Assembly: GCA_027485915.1 (NCBI GenBank)
Contig: JAIXQA010000001.1
Coordinates: forward strand, 1 to 64,000
Direction: 5' to 3'
DNA from: Alphaproteobacteria bacterium
GTDB lineage: Bacteria; Pseudomonadota; Alphaproteobacteria; Caulobacterales; Aquidulcibacteraceae
Length of the DNA stretch: 64,000 nucleotides
Positions 1-8,250 of this stretch are shown here, piece by piece. Positions within the stretch are counted from its first letter, which is position 1, and every line of letters starts with the position of its first letter. The notes under the pieces were generated by a model. That model did no database searches, had not been told where the DNA came from, and saw only the letters and a program-made list of their open reading frames with translations. A program made the position numbers and the translations under genes.

Positions 1-180
1 GGCAGCCACGTCTGCCCTGCTTAATCCCGGTGACCAATCCCCAACAGTCGGCTTAACTCGGACCGAAGCTCCTCCGCGTCGGGGACAGGGCCAGATTACG
101 TGAGGTTCTGGGAGTGGGGGATAAGTTTTTATTTGTCCCTGCTGATTTCCTCCCTCCGGCCCTAGGTAGCCAGGTGGATG
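1..180. other. Unassigned leading sequence
   Basis: No supported gene. The stretch is GC-rich with short complementary runs (for example GGCAG near 1-5 and CTGCC near 12-16) and ends in a T-rich tract near 125-140. It could be the tail of a structured RNA or an intergenic region cut by the window edge. I compared it by eye with what I remember of SRP RNA, 6S RNA, tmRNA and common riboswitches and could not match it. Confidence 0.3.
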
Positions 181-205
181 GGGGAACTTCCGATTTCATC
201 TAGAA

Positions 206-562
206 GGCTTTGGTGCAGGCCCTGCCTGCCCCAAAGGCCAACTTCGATTGTTTGTGGGCGATTTGACGAGTCAAGTCCGCTTCGCGCCGCTCCGCGGCAG
301 ATTTCCGAAGGAAATCTGGACTTGACGCGACCAATCGCCCGGGCACGATATCAAAAGCGGTTTGGTGGACCAAAGGGATCACCAAAACCGCTTCCAGACA
401 AAATAGCTTTTCAAAACCGCCGCCATCCCCGCCGGAAAGCGGGGACCTCAGGGGACTTTGCGGCAGGAGATCCCCGATCGGCTTCGCCATCGGGGATGAC
501 ATTGCTTGAGGATTTTTCCATCTAGACCCATTTTGGTGGAAACCCTGTTTCACCAAAATGGA
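206..562. repeat. Cluster of intergenic stem-loops
   Basis: At least five inverted repeats lie side by side. 206-219 pairs with 225-239. 256-278 pairs with 318-340 (20 of 23 positions), enclosing a small perfect stem 299-306/310-317. 357-393 folds as an imperfect GCGGTTT-GGTG/CACCAAAACCGC stem. 470-478 pairs perfectly with 489-497. 528-538 pairs perfectly with 551-561. Several arms share the TTTGGTG / CACCAAA core, which suggests copies of one REP-like family. Open reading frames on both strands here are by-products of the symmetry and lack gene-like composition. Confidence 0.65.
357..465 (+). repeat. 109-bp direct repeat, copy 1
   Basis: Matches 610-718 without gaps over 109 bp, with about ten substitutions. 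It opens with the hairpin GCGGTTTGGTG ... CACCAAAACCGC and closes with a GC-rich tract ending TTTGCGGCA. The two copies start 253 bp apart. Copy 1 is followed directly by a perfect hairpin (470-497) that is degraded after copy 2. Confidence 0.8.
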
Positions 563-609
563 TGATCTAGCATGAGCGCGACATCTGCGTTGTCAAAACA
601 ATTTCATTA

Positions 610-718
610 GCGGTTTGGTGGACCAAAGGGATCACCAAAACCGCTTCCAGACAAATTAGCTCTTCAAAACCACCGCTACCCCAGCCGGAGAACGGGGACC
701 TCAGGGGACTTTGCGGCA
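610..718 (+). repeat. 109-bp direct repeat, copy 2
   Basis: Second copy of the element at 357-465. It carries the same hairpin at its left end (610-646). It lies just beyond the 3' end of the minus-strand operon ending at 797, so it could also act as a 3' processing or termination signal for that operon; this is inference. Confidence 0.8.
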
Positions 719-796
719 AGCGATATGAGACACGGCCACCGCCATCGGGGATGGCAACGCAGTCGCCGGTACACTCGGCACCACCAATCCGTGGTC

Positions 797-1543
797 CTAA
801 AGCGACCCGCCGCGCAACACGCGCCCCATAAGGCCAAATAGCTTGCGGCTATTCTCATTGGCTTCAGGCTTCCACTCGGGGTGCCATTGCACGGCAAGGA
901 CGGGGCCACCGCGGGCGGTGCTGGAAAACGCCTCAACCACGCCATCGGGCGCGCGCGCTTCAACACGCAGGCCGTCGCCCAGTTTGTCGACGCCCTGATA
1001 ATGGACGGAATTGACCTTGATATCGGCTTGGCCAATGGCGGCCAGAATGGCTCCGCCTTCTTCCAGCCGCACGTCATGTTCATGCGCGAACATGGCATCA
1101 AAGTTGACCCCATCGGGCGAATGATGCTGGAAGAGGCGCGCTGGATCGGCCATGTCGCGCCGTAGTGTCCCGCAAAAATGGACGTTGAGCTCTTGAAAGC
1201 CCCGGCAAATGCCAAAAACCGGCTTGCCAGCCTTCAGCATCACATCGGCCAAGGCCATCGCCATCTCGTCACGATTGGGATCAAACGGCCCAGGCGCATC
1301 CTCAATATCTTCGCCATAGCGGTGGGGCTGCATATTGGAGGGTGAGCCCGTCAACAACAGCCCGTCGATCCGGCCCGCCACAGTTTCTGCATCCACAAAG
1401 GCGGGCAGGGATGGGATTAGAAGCGGGATCGCATCCACATGCGGGCTGACGCCATAAAGATAGCGCTCCATCACCGATTGGGCATATTCGGTTCCGACAT
1501 GGCGCTGGCAACAAATCATACCGAGGATCGGGCGTGCGTTCAT
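797..1543 (-). CDS. Gamma-glutamyl-GABA hydrolase-like class I amidotransferase
   Basis: 248 aa, the usual length of the PuuD/peptidase C26 family. The nucleophile elbow GICRGFQE puts the catalytic Cys at residue 113; the partner His and Glu are in QWHPEW (H221, E223). The oxyanion/substrate loop LLLTGSPSN is near 62-70. PuuD enzymes hydrolyse gamma-glutamyl-GABA to GABA and glutamate in putrescine breakdown, in the cytoplasm. The start overlaps the stop of the upstream GFA-family gene by 4 bp (ATGA). It is the last gene of a minus-strand run that begins with polyamine-type transporter genes, which supports a role in polyamine use. The exact substrate is inferred; other family members act on different gamma-glutamyl amides. 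Confidence 0.85.
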   Translation of the reverse strand: MNARPILGMICCQRHVGTEYAQSVMERYLYGVSPHVDAIPLLIPSLPAFVDAETVAGRIDGLLLTGSPSNMQPHRYGEDIEDAPGPFDPNRDEMAMALADVMLKAGKPVFGICRGFQELNVHFCGTLRRDMADPARLFQHHSPDGVNFDAMFAHEHDVRLEEGGAILAAIGQADIKVNSVHYQGVDKLGDGLRVEARAPDGVVEAFSSTARGGPVLAVQWHPEWKPEANENSRKLFGLMGRVLRGGSL

Positions 1544-1998
1544 GGGGATCGGGCCATAAATTCTTGAATTAGGCCGCCAAATTTCTCATGCGGCGGGAAT
1601 TTCTCATAAGCATGTGCAGCGCCAATCTCAACCCAGTCGAGCTTTTCGGCGGTGCAGGTTTCAAGGAAGGGCGGGCATGGATCAGCCTCATCAAACATGG
1701 TGGCGCGCACATTGATGAAGTCGCCAATGGTGGAAGAGACTTGGGTATAGACCCAACTTGAACATTCGGGGCAGACATAATGGACGGGGCTGGCCTTCAT
1801 ACCGCCTTGCACCGGTTTGCCCGAGAGAATCTCAAAACTCGCCCCCGCATACATTTCGCTCAAAGAGAACGCGCTGGCGGTCATGCGCTGGCAGCCTTTG
1901 CAATGACAGGCCATGGTCAAAAGTACGGGCGGCTTGGCCTCAAATCGGACGGATCCACAGCGGCATCCGCCTCGCTTTCCTTGCAGCTTATCTTCCAT
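1540..1998 (-). CDS. GFA/CENP-V family zinc-binding protein
   Basis: 152 aa. The zinc ligands of the GFA (glutathione-dependent formaldehyde-activating, DUF636) fold are present: C12 and C14 in GCRCGS, C31, C33 and C36 in CHCKGC, and C76 and C79 in CPECS. The family includes an enzyme reported to promote adduct formation between glutathione and formaldehyde, but most members are uncharacterised, so no reaction is assigned. It lies 12 bp downstream of the ABC ATPase and overlaps the amidotransferase start by 4 bp, so co-translation is likely. A link to aldehydes released by polyamine oxidation is possible but only inferred from position. Confidence 0.85.
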   Translation of the reverse strand: MEDKLQGKRGGCRCGSVRFEAKPPVLLTMACHCKGCQRMTASAFSLSEMYAGASFEILSGKPVQGGMKASPVHYVCPECSSWVYTQVSSTIGDFINVRATMFDEADPCPPFLETCTAEKLDWVEIGAAHAYEKFPPHEKFGGLIQEFMARSP

Positions 1999-2010
1999 CT
2001 TTTTGGATGC

Positions 2011-3138
2011 CTAACTCTGCAGCAGCACAGGGCTATCACCATGCCAGCGCAGCCAGACTTCATCGTCCCAGGTGAAATCCTCTTGATCCCAGCGCGACAA
2101 ATTGGGCCGCGAGACCTGCATGCGGCGGCCATTGATCAAATCGATCTCATAAATGCTTTCGCTGCCAAGGTAAGAGATTTGCCGCACAATACCTGCCGTC
2201 ACATTGCAGCCCGATGGTGCATCTTCTGGCGTTGGGGGGGTGGAGCCTTCCTCACGCTTGAGGAGTTCGATTTTCTCAGGACGAATGCCAACCCACATTT
2301 TCTCGCCACCTGCGCCTGAGACGCCGTGGTCGAAGAAAATTCGCCCGCCCAATTCCTCGGACTGCACGATGGCGTGGTCGGGTTCGTCGACCTCGAGGGT
2401 GCCTTCAAACAAATTCACGCTGCCAATGAAGTCAGCCACAAACTTATTGGCCGGAAATTCATAGAGGTTAGACGGAGTGGCGGTTTGCATCAGTTTACCA
2501 CGGTCCATCACAGCGCAGCGCCCCGCCATAGCCAAAGCTTCGTCTTGGTCATGCGTGACCATTACAAAGGTGATGCCAACTTTGTCTTGAAGCTCAGCCA
2601 ATTCAAACCGCATGGCTTCGCGGAGTTTGGCATCGAGGGCACTCAGCGGCTCGTCCAACAAGAGCACTTTGGGTTTTTTCACGAGCGCACGGGCCAAAGC
2701 GACACGCTGGCGCTGACCGCCACTCATCTGATCCGGCTTGCGCTCAGCCAGATGGTCGAGCTTCACATCAGCCAAGGCCGCCATCACGCGCCCATATTGG
2801 TCAGCCTTGGCGACATTGTCGAACTTTAAGCCATAAGCGACATTTTCAAACACCGTCATATGCGGGAACACGGCATAGGATTGGAATACCATGTTCACCG
2901 GCCGTTTATTCGGCGGGATGGTCGACATATCGACACCATCGATGAAAATCTTGCCTTCGCTCGGCATTTCAAAGCCGGCCAACATACGCAGCAAAGTCGT
3001 CTTGCCACAGCCGGATGGGCCTAAAAGCGCGAAGAATTCGCCGCGCGGGATCTCCAAAGTCACGCGGTCAACCGCTGTCACCTTGCCATAGCGCTTGGTT
3101 ACTTCTTCGACCCGAATAATGGTGTCACGATCGCTCAT
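2011..3138 (-). CDS. potG: Polyamine ABC transporter ATP-binding protein
   Basis: 375 aa, as expected for PotA/PotG-type ATPases with a C-terminal TOBE region. Walker A is GPSGCGKTT (residues 40-48), the Q-loop is VFQSY near 84-88, the signature is MSGGQRQR (138-145), Walker B is LLLDEPLSALD (159-169), and the switch His is in MVTHDQDEA. It energises uptake through the two permeases encoded just upstream; the gap to potI is 3 bp. The phrasing of the N-terminal domain and the TOBE region fits putrescine/spermidine importers, but spermidine, putrescine and related opine or Fe3+ importers are hard to tell apart by eye. Confidence 0.88.
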   Translation of the reverse strand: MSDRDTIIRVEEVTKRYGKVTAVDRVTLEIPRGEFFALLGPSGCGKTTLLRMLAGFEMPSEGKIFIDGVDMSTIPPNKRPVNMVFQSYAVFPHMTVFENVAYGLKFDNVAKADQYGRVMAALADVKLDHLAERKPDQMSGGQRQRVALARALVKKPKVLLLDEPLSALDAKLREAMRFELAELQDKVGITFVMVTHDQDEALAMAGRCAVMDRGKLMQTATPSNLYEFPANKFVADFIGSVNLFEGTLEVDEPDHAIVQSEELGGRIFFDHGVSGAGGEKMWVGIRPEKIELLKREEGSTPPTPEDAPSGCNVTAGIVRQISYLGSESIYEIDLINGRRMQVSRPNLSRWDQEDFTWDDEVWLRWHGDSPVLLQS

Positions 3139-3141
3139 GAT

Positions 3142-3972
3142 TTAGCTCTCTTTGGTGGTGGCAGACTGGGCGCGCAAGGCAAGGACGGTGGCGATCACCG
3201 TGATTAGGATGATGATGGTGGAGGCTGCATTGACCTCGGGCGTTACCGAGAAGCGCACCATCGAATAGACTTTTACGGGGAATGTGATGGTACCTGGCCC
3301 AGAGGCGAAGAAGGTGATCACAAAGTCGTCGAGCGACAACGTAAAGGCCAAAAGTCCCCCAGCAATGAGACCGGGCTTCATATGGGGGATAATCACATCT
3401 CTAAACGCTTGGTAGCGCGTGGCACCCAGATCTAACGCTGCGGCTTCCAGTTCGGAATTAAAGCTCTCTAGCCTTGCGCGCACCACAATGGCGACAAAGG
3501 GAAAAGCAAAGGTCACATGCGCCAAAATGATCTGCGTCAGATTGAATGGATAGGGCAGATCATTTGGGAAGCCGATCTTGGCAAAAAACATCAAGACCGC
3601 CACGCCAAAGCAGATTTCTGGTACCACGATCGGCAAGCTCATCCCGCTTTCAAGCGGGCCTTTGAACGGGAATTTGAAGCGCCAGAAGGCAAAGGCCATC
3701 AAAGCACCAAGGACGACCGAGATAATGGTGCAGACCCCGGCAATCAGCAGGGAATTGAGCAAGGCCTCGCGCAATTGCGTGTTTTCAAACGCCTTTACAT
3801 ACCATTTCAGCGTAAAGCCCTTCCAGACGACATTGGCCTTCGAGTCGTTGAAGCTGAACAAAATTAAGATGATCAGGGGCGTGTAAAGGAAGACAAATAC
3901 CCCAGCCAACCAGGCCTTCATGGCCGGCATATTGAGGTAGTCAAGCGGCGCGCGGGCGACTTTTTTGGCCAT
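3142..3972 (-). CDS. potI: Polyamine ABC transporter permease
   Basis: 276 aa inner-membrane permease with about six hydrophobic segments, the first at roughly 21-42. The EAA loop that docks on the ATPase reads EAAALDLGATRYQAFRDV. This is the PotC/PotI-type subunit of putrescine/spermidine importers. Its start codon overlaps the stop of the preceding permease gene in a TAATG arrangement (3970-3974), a strong sign of translational coupling. Substrate specificity would be set by a periplasmic binding protein, and none is encoded in this cluster. Confidence 0.87.
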   Translation of the reverse strand: MAKKVARAPLDYLNMPAMKAWLAGVFVFLYTPLIILILFSFNDSKANVVWKGFTLKWYVKAFENTQLREALLNSLLIAGVCTIISVVLGALMAFAFWRFKFPFKGPLESGMSLPIVVPEICFGVAVLMFFAKIGFPNDLPYPFNLTQIILAHVTFAFPFVAIVVRARLESFNSELEAAALDLGATRYQAFRDVIIPHMKPGLIAGGLLAFTLSLDDFVITFFASGPGTITFPVKVYSMVRFSVTPEVNAASTIIILITVIATVLALRAQSATTKES

Positions 3973-4868
3973 TAGTGTGCGCCTACCTTTCCGCCCTTAC
4001 GCTCCATAAAGGCGCGAATGGCAAAGAAGAGTAAGGTGATATACATCAGAATGAAGGACAAAGCGGCCCCAAACGGCCAATCATTGGCGCGCTTGAATTG
4101 TCGTTCAATCAGGCTTGCGATCATCAGATCATCCGGCCCCCCCAAGAGGTCAGGCGTCAGATACGCCCCAAGCGCCGGGATAAAAGTGATCACAAGGCCA
4201 GCAGCAATGCCCGGTGCTGCCAAGGGGACAATGACGCGCCGGATGGTTTCCAAATGCCCAGCGCCCAGATCAAGGCTTGCTTCAATCAAGCTTTTGTCCA
4301 GCCGGTCGAGTGCTGCATATAAAGGCAGGACCATGAAGGGTAGGTGGACATAAACAAGGCCCACCACGACGGCGAACTTATTGTAAAGCAGCGGCAAAGG
4401 CTCAAAAGTGCCCATTTGCAAGCCGGCAAATGCCAATAGACCATGCAGGCCCTCTAGCCCCGTATTGATGACGCCCGATGACCGCATTACGGCGATCAGT
4501 GCATAGGTGCGGATCAAAAGATTGGTCCAAAATGGCAGCATGATCAGCAACAATAGCCAAGCCTTTTGCTTCTCATCGGCGAAGGTCATGGCCAGCGCGA
4601 CCGGGAAAGCGACCACAAGGCAAATCAGGGTGGTAACAAACGCCAGCACGATCGAGTCGCCCATGACCTTTAAAACTTCAGGGGTGAAGGCCTTGGCGTA
4701 ATTGGCGAATGTGCCTGTGATCTCAACATCGACTGGGCCGACGTTTTCGCCAACCGAATAGGCCCATACCATGGCCATTGGGACAACAAAGAAGATCAAG
4801 AACCAGATCACAGGCAGCGCGATGGTTGCCCTGAAAAAAGTCTTATCTTCGCGCCAATCTTGCATCAT
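3972..4868 (-). CDS. potH: Polyamine ABC transporter permease
   Basis: 298 aa inner-membrane permease of the PotB/PotH type, with a first membrane segment near 14-34 and an EAA loop EASLDLGAGHLETIRRV. It is the first gene of the minus-strand operon potH-potI-potG-GFA-amidotransferase. Two adjacent ATG codons are available at the start; a purine-rich GAGGGCGG lies just upstream. The usual first gene of such operons, the periplasmic binding protein (PotF/PotD), is absent upstream: the next gene on this strand is an unrelated RusA-like protein after about 130 bp. Confidence 0.87.
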   Translation of the reverse strand: MMQDWREDKTFFRATIALPVIWFLIFFVVPMAMVWAYSVGENVGPVDVEITGTFANYAKAFTPEVLKVMGDSIVLAFVTTLICLVVAFPVALAMTFADEKQKAWLLLLIMLPFWTNLLIRTYALIAVMRSSGVINTGLEGLHGLLAFAGLQMGTFEPLPLLYNKFAVVVGLVYVHLPFMVLPLYAALDRLDKSLIEASLDLGAGHLETIRRVIVPLAAPGIAAGLVITFIPALGAYLTPDLLGGPDDLMIASLIERQFKRANDWPFGAALSFILMYITLLFFAIRAFMERKGGKVGAH

Positions 4869-5000
4869 CCGCCCTCATGAAGCTTTCTGATGTCATTTCA
4901 ATCTCATACTTCGGGGTCTGTCGAGGGCTATTCGTTCAATTTACTGACTTTGTTGTAACAAATTGTATCTATGCAACGGTGATGGGCACGCGATGTCGGT

Positions 5001-5309
5001 TTAGCCCTGATCGGCACGTGGCCATGCCCGCACCAAAACCCGCTCTGACTCTGCCCAGCGCTTTTCAACGACCAAGCGCATCACTTGGGCATCGTCGAAA
5101 AACACTGCACCTTTAATGCCGTCGAGAACCGCTTTGGCCACATTGTCGAGGTCAATCGCGGGGTAGTCGCGATTAAGGTCGATCAGAATCTCTACTTCAA
5201 ACTCGCCGTGACGCGGGCGGATCCGCATCTCCGTCCGCAAGAGCCGGTCGAGCTTTTGCTTATAGACTTTTGATTGGGACGTGACTTCGAGAATAAGGAA
5301 TTCTGCCAT
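5001..5309 (-). CDS. RusA-family Holliday junction resolvase-like protein
   Basis: 102 aa from the ATG at 5307-5309 (MAEFLILEV...). The frame stays open further upstream to 5534, but that extension is rich in Arg, Ser and Ala and does not look like the family. The RusA signature is visible as AIDLDNVAKAVLDGIKG followed by VFFDDAQV: the two Asp residues around DLDN and the DD pair match the metal-binding acids of RusA nucleases. RusA enzymes cut four-way DNA junctions and are often phage-derived. No other phage gene is adjacent. The protein is a little shorter than E. coli RusA (about 120 aa) and the start is not certain. Confidence 0.65.
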   Translation of the reverse strand: MAEFLILEVTSQSKVYKQKLDRLLRTEMRIRPRHGEFEVEILIDLNRDYPAIDLDNVAKAVLDGIKGAVFFDDAQVMRLVVEKRWAESERVLVRAWPRADQG

Positions 5310-5616
5310 GGGCCCAATTTGTCGGCCTTTGGTAGCCCCGCTGCCGCGCCAAGGCTCTGATGTCTCCGGCTCAGACAAGGGAAAACTCAATCGGGCAAAA
5401 TGGACAAGGACCGCATCATGTCGGGCCGGACAAGCTTTAGCAAGGCGAGATCGGCAGGAAACGAGCTTGTCTCTAGCAGCATGAATGTCGGGTTTTCGCA
5501 AGGGGGCATGCAATCGCATGCAAATGCTTTGCAACCATTTATCAATATGTTTTCAGTTAGGCTTGCCCGCGTCATATAGTCGACCGTTTTCGACGGAACC
5601 GTTTTCTGATTTCTAA
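5310..5616. other. Intergenic region with short palindromes
   Basis: No gene is supported here. The region probably holds promoters for the RusA-like gene (minus) and the small gene at 5617 (plus). Visible elements are repeated GCATGC / GCATGCAAATGC near 5507-5528 and a GTCGA/TCGAC inverted repeat near 5579-5594, just upstream of the small gene. Confidence 0.35.
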
Positions 5617-5892
5617 ATGGAGGCGAAATTGCTAGCTCCCCGCTCCCCAGAAGAGCAGTCCCTGATTTTGGGCGTCCGCATTGATACCGATGTTGCACTG
5701 CGATTAACCCGCACCTTGTGGGAAGTTTTAAGCAATCATGATCCGGTCTTGCGCGATAAGCTGACTTTGGCACTCCAGTCCGAAATTGACGGTTTGGCTT
5801 TGCAGGAAGAATTGGATGAAGGCGGCAAGCCCGGCAATGATGGGGCGACACTGCAAATCCTAAAGCTCTATCAGGCTATTAAAGCCGCCTAA
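5617..5892 (+). CDS. Small conserved-looking hypothetical protein
   Basis: 91 aa, not recognised. It is acidic and mostly helical by composition, with regularly spaced Leu (for example LRLTRTLWEVLSNHDPVLRDKL) and no membrane segment, signal peptide or Cys. A purine-rich stretch lies before the ATG (TTTCTAAATGG). Its stop overlaps the stop region of folA, which runs towards it. The codon choice looks like the neighbouring genes, which favours a real protein, but no function can be given. The opposite-strand frame over this segment (5387-5851) has poor composition and is less likely. Confidence 0.55.
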   Translation: MEAKLLAPRSPEEQSLILGVRIDTDVALRLTRTLWEVLSNHDPVLRDKLTLALQSEIDGLALQEELDEGGKPGNDGATLQILKLYQAIKAA

Positions 5893-6404
5893 ACGATCCG
5901 ATCCAGAACGCGTACGACAAAGTTATGGTCGTCTTTTGGCCCGGCCAAAAATTCCGTGCGCGTGCTTTCCGTCCAGTCCGCCTCGTCAAATGCCGGGAAG
6001 TAGGCTGAGCCCGCGGGGGCAGCATCGACATCTGTTAGATAAAGCCGATCGGCAATAGGTAGGGCTTCGGCATAAATTTGCCCGCCGCCAATCACACAAA
6101 TTTCGGTTTGTTGCGTGGTTCGCGCCATGGCTTTCGCAGCTTCAATGGCACTTGACAGGCTGGTCCAAATGCTCGCGCCAAGGACCTTAAAGTCCGTATC
6201 CCGGGTGATCACCAAATTGGGTCTGCCGGGCAGGGGCCTTCCAATCGAGTCCCACGTCTTTCGGCCCATGATCACGGGCTTGCCCAAAGTGACCGCCTTG
6301 AAGTTTTTCAGGTCACTTCCCAGCCGCCACGGCAAGTCATTGTCGACCCCAATCACATGATTGCGGCCACGTGCGACAACGAGGCAAAGCTTGATAGTGT
6401 CCAT
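5889..6404 (-). CDS. folA: Dihydrofolate reductase
   Basis: 171 aa. It reduces 7,8-dihydrofolate to tetrahydrofolate with NADPH in the cytoplasm. The N-terminal strand LCLVVARGRNHVIG, the DLPWRLGSDLKNFK segment (D31 is the position of the substrate-binding acid, Asp27 of E. coli), the cofactor motif VIMGRKTWDSIGRPLPGR and the later CVIGGGQIYAEAL (the conserved GG loop) are all present. The length is typical. No thymidylate synthase gene is adjacent, although folA often follows thyA in this class. The gene ends against a convergent small hypothetical gene with a 4-bp overlap. Confidence 0.95.
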   Translation of the reverse strand: MDTIKLCLVVARGRNHVIGVDNDLPWRLGSDLKNFKAVTLGKPVIMGRKTWDSIGRPLPGRPNLVITRDTDFKVLGASIWTSLSSAIEAAKAMARTTQQTEICVIGGGQIYAEALPIADRLYLTDVDAAPAGSAYFPAFDEADWTESTRTEFLAGPKDDHNFVVRVLDRIV

Positions 6405-6427
6405 TCTGGAGGCCTAGCACCAATCGC

Positions 6428-7201
6428 TTAACCGACAAATGCCTTTTCATAGACAAATTGCCCGGGCTGGCTGACCGAGCCTTCGGTGAAGCCTGCTCCT
6501 TCAAACATGGCTTTGCAAGACGCTAGCATTTCCATCGATCCACAAATCATGCCGCGATCAACTTCGGGATTAAAGGAAGGCAGATTATGTTCGGCAAAGA
6601 AGCTGCCGTCAGTCACGCGGGCGGGCAGGCGGCCCTTGGGGTTGTGCGCTTCCCGTGTGGCGGCTGTATCATGGATGAGTTTGCCTGCCTCAATATACTC
6701 CCCGACCAAAGGATCATCCTTTAGGCTTGCCACCAACTCAATCCCATAGGTCAGCTCATCGGCTGTCCGGCAGGTATGGGTCAGGATAACCTCATCAAAG
6801 CGCTCATAGGTTTCAGGGTCGCGGATCAGGCTGGCAAAGGGGGCAATGCCCGTCCCCGTCGCCACCATATAAAGTCTTTTGCCGGGCAATAGCGCATCGA
6901 GCACCAAGGTGCCCACTGGTTTGCGCCCAACCAGCACGGTTTGGCCGACTTCGATGGTGCAGAGCTTTGAAGTCAAGGGCCCATCAGGCACTTTGATTGA
7001 GTAAAACTCCAATTCCTCATCCCAATTGGGGCTGGCGATGGAATAGGCCCGCACCAATGGCTTTCCCTCTAGTTCAAGGCCCATCATCACAAACTCACCC
7101 GTCCGGAACCGGAAGGCTGGCGAACGCGTGGTGCGAAAACGGAAAAGGCGGTCTGTATAGTGCTGGACGTCCAGCACGGTTTCAGTGGTAAAAGCGGACA
7201 C
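6428..7201 (-). CDS. fpr: Ferredoxin--NADP+ reductase
   Basis: 257 aa, the normal size of the short bacterial FPR family. The FAD site is RAYSIASPNWDEELEFYSI; the NADP(H) site follows as VATGTGIAPFASLIRDPETYERF; the C-terminus FVYEKAFVG matches the tail seen in proteobacterial FPRs that covers the flavin. It moves electrons between NADPH and ferredoxin or flavodoxin in the cytoplasm and is often part of oxidative-stress defence. It lies 23 bp upstream of folA on the same strand, so the two may be co-transcribed. Confidence 0.92.
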   Translation of the reverse strand: MSAFTTETVLDVQHYTDRLFRFRTTRSPAFRFRTGEFVMMGLELEGKPLVRAYSIASPNWDEELEFYSIKVPDGPLTSKLCTIEVGQTVLVGRKPVGTLVLDALLPGKRLYMVATGTGIAPFASLIRDPETYERFDEVILTHTCRTADELTYGIELVASLKDDPLVGEYIEAGKLIHDTAATREAHNPKGRLPARVTDGSFFAEHNLPSFNPEVDRGMICGSMEMLASCKAMFEGAGFTEGSVSQPGQFVYEKAFVG

Positions 7202-7445
7202 GGGGATAAAGCTCTCTGATTAGTCTTGTGCCCTTCAGATGGGCGAAAATGGGCTGTGCCGCAAGACGGGCGTAGGGGAAACTGACAGGAGCATTTAGAG
7301 GATCTGGCCCACCTGTGGCACACAGGCCCCAGTTCAACAGCTTCAACACCCGTAGCACTGGCTTTTTACCCCCAAAACAGACTATAGAGCGCGCCAATCA
7401 TGCTGAGTTGTCAGCCCAACAGGTCATTTTCGGCCGGGAGACCCA

Positions 7446-7664
7446 ATGTCAAAAGAAGAATTGCTCGAATTTCAAGGTACCGTGGTAGAACTTCTACCCA
7501 ATGCCACTTTCCGCATCCGTCTTGAAAACGAACATGAAATTATTGGCCACACGGCTGGTAAATTGCGCAAGAACCGCATTCGCGTTTTGGCAGGCGATAA
7601 AGTTCTGGTCGAAATGACCCCCTATGACCTGACCAAGGGCCGGGTCACCTATCGTTTCCGGTAA
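7446..7664 (+). CDS. infA: Translation initiation factor IF-1
   Basis: 72 aa, the exact usual length. The whole protein is the S1-type OB fold of IF-1, from [20 protein letters not shown] to the conserved end KGRVTYRFR. It binds the ribosomal A site and helps IF-2 and IF-3 select the initiator tRNA. A purine-rich CGGGAG precedes the ATG by about 7 bp. It heads a plus-strand series with maf, the RNase E/G-type gene and yacG, with gaps of 10 bp or less. Confidence 0.98.
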   Translation: MSKEELLEFQGTVVELLPNATFRIRLENEHEIIGHTAGKLRKNRIRVLAGDKVLVEMTPYDLTKGRVTYRFR

Positions 7665-7674
7665 AACAAATCCC

Positions 7675-8250
7675 ATGAAGCTTATTCTGGCAAGCGCATC
7701 GCCGCGCCGACAAGAGCTTCTGGCCAGAGTTGGGATTGTGCCCGACACAATTTGTCCAGCGGATCTGGACGAAACACCTCTGCCCCACGAAACGGCGCGC
7801 CAGCACGGCTTGCGTCTGGCCTGCGCCAAGGCCGAAGCTATCGCCCTGCAGAACCCTGATGATTTGATCCTAGCGGCTGACACTGTGGTTTCCGTGGGGC
7901 GCCGGCTGTTGCCTAAAGCTGAAACGCGCGAGCAGGCTTTGGCTTGCCTCCATCTCTTATCCGGGCGCAATCACCGCGTCACGACCGCCGTCTCTGTCCA
8001 GCGTGGTGCGGCCAAGGCCAGCCGGGCGGTGGAAACCCGCCTGACGTTCAAGCGCCTCAGTGAGGCAGAAATCCGCTTTTATCTCGATAGCGAGCAATGG
8101 ATGGGCAAGGCCGGTGGCTATGGCATCCAGGGCTTGGCTGGTGCGTTTTGCACCCAGTTGCATGGCTCTTGGGAGGGCGTCATGGGTCTGCCACTCTATG
8201 AGACCGTCTCGCTGCTGGAGGGCTTTGGCTATCAAAGGGTGTTGTCATGA
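7675..8250 (+). CDS. maf: Maf-like nucleotide pyrophosphatase
   Basis: 191 aa. Maf proteins hydrolyse non-canonical or particular nucleoside triphosphates to monophosphates and have been linked to cell-division arrest. The phosphate-binding motif SASPRRQELL (7-16), the catalytic Asp in AADTVV (D69), the GRNHRV segment and the KAGGYGIQG motif near 143-151 are all present. The gene follows infA by 10 bp and its stop overlaps the start of the RNase E/G gene by 4 bp, so the group is translationally coupled. Its exact substrate (dTTP/UTP type or m7GTP type) is not assigned. Confidence 0.93.
   Translation: MKLILASASPRRQELLARVGIVPDTICPADLDETPLPHETARQHGLRLACAKAEAIALQNPDDLILAADTVVSVGRRLLPKAETREQALACLHLLSGRNHRVTTAVSVQRGAAKASRAVETRLTFKRLSEAEIRFYLDSEQWMGKAGGYGIQGLAGAFCTQLHGSWEGVMGLPLYETVSLLEGFGYQRVLS

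Noticed and set aside
1-140. Possible SRP, 6S or tmRNA fragment
   Set aside because: The short pairings and T-tract suggested a structured RNA, but the invariant SRP motif and the tmRNA T-arm were not found; no call is justified without a covariance search.
178-556. Open frames of about 115 codons on both strands
   Set aside because: They lie over the inverted and direct repeats; translations are rich in Arg, Pro and Ser, show no family resemblance and mirror each other on the two strands.
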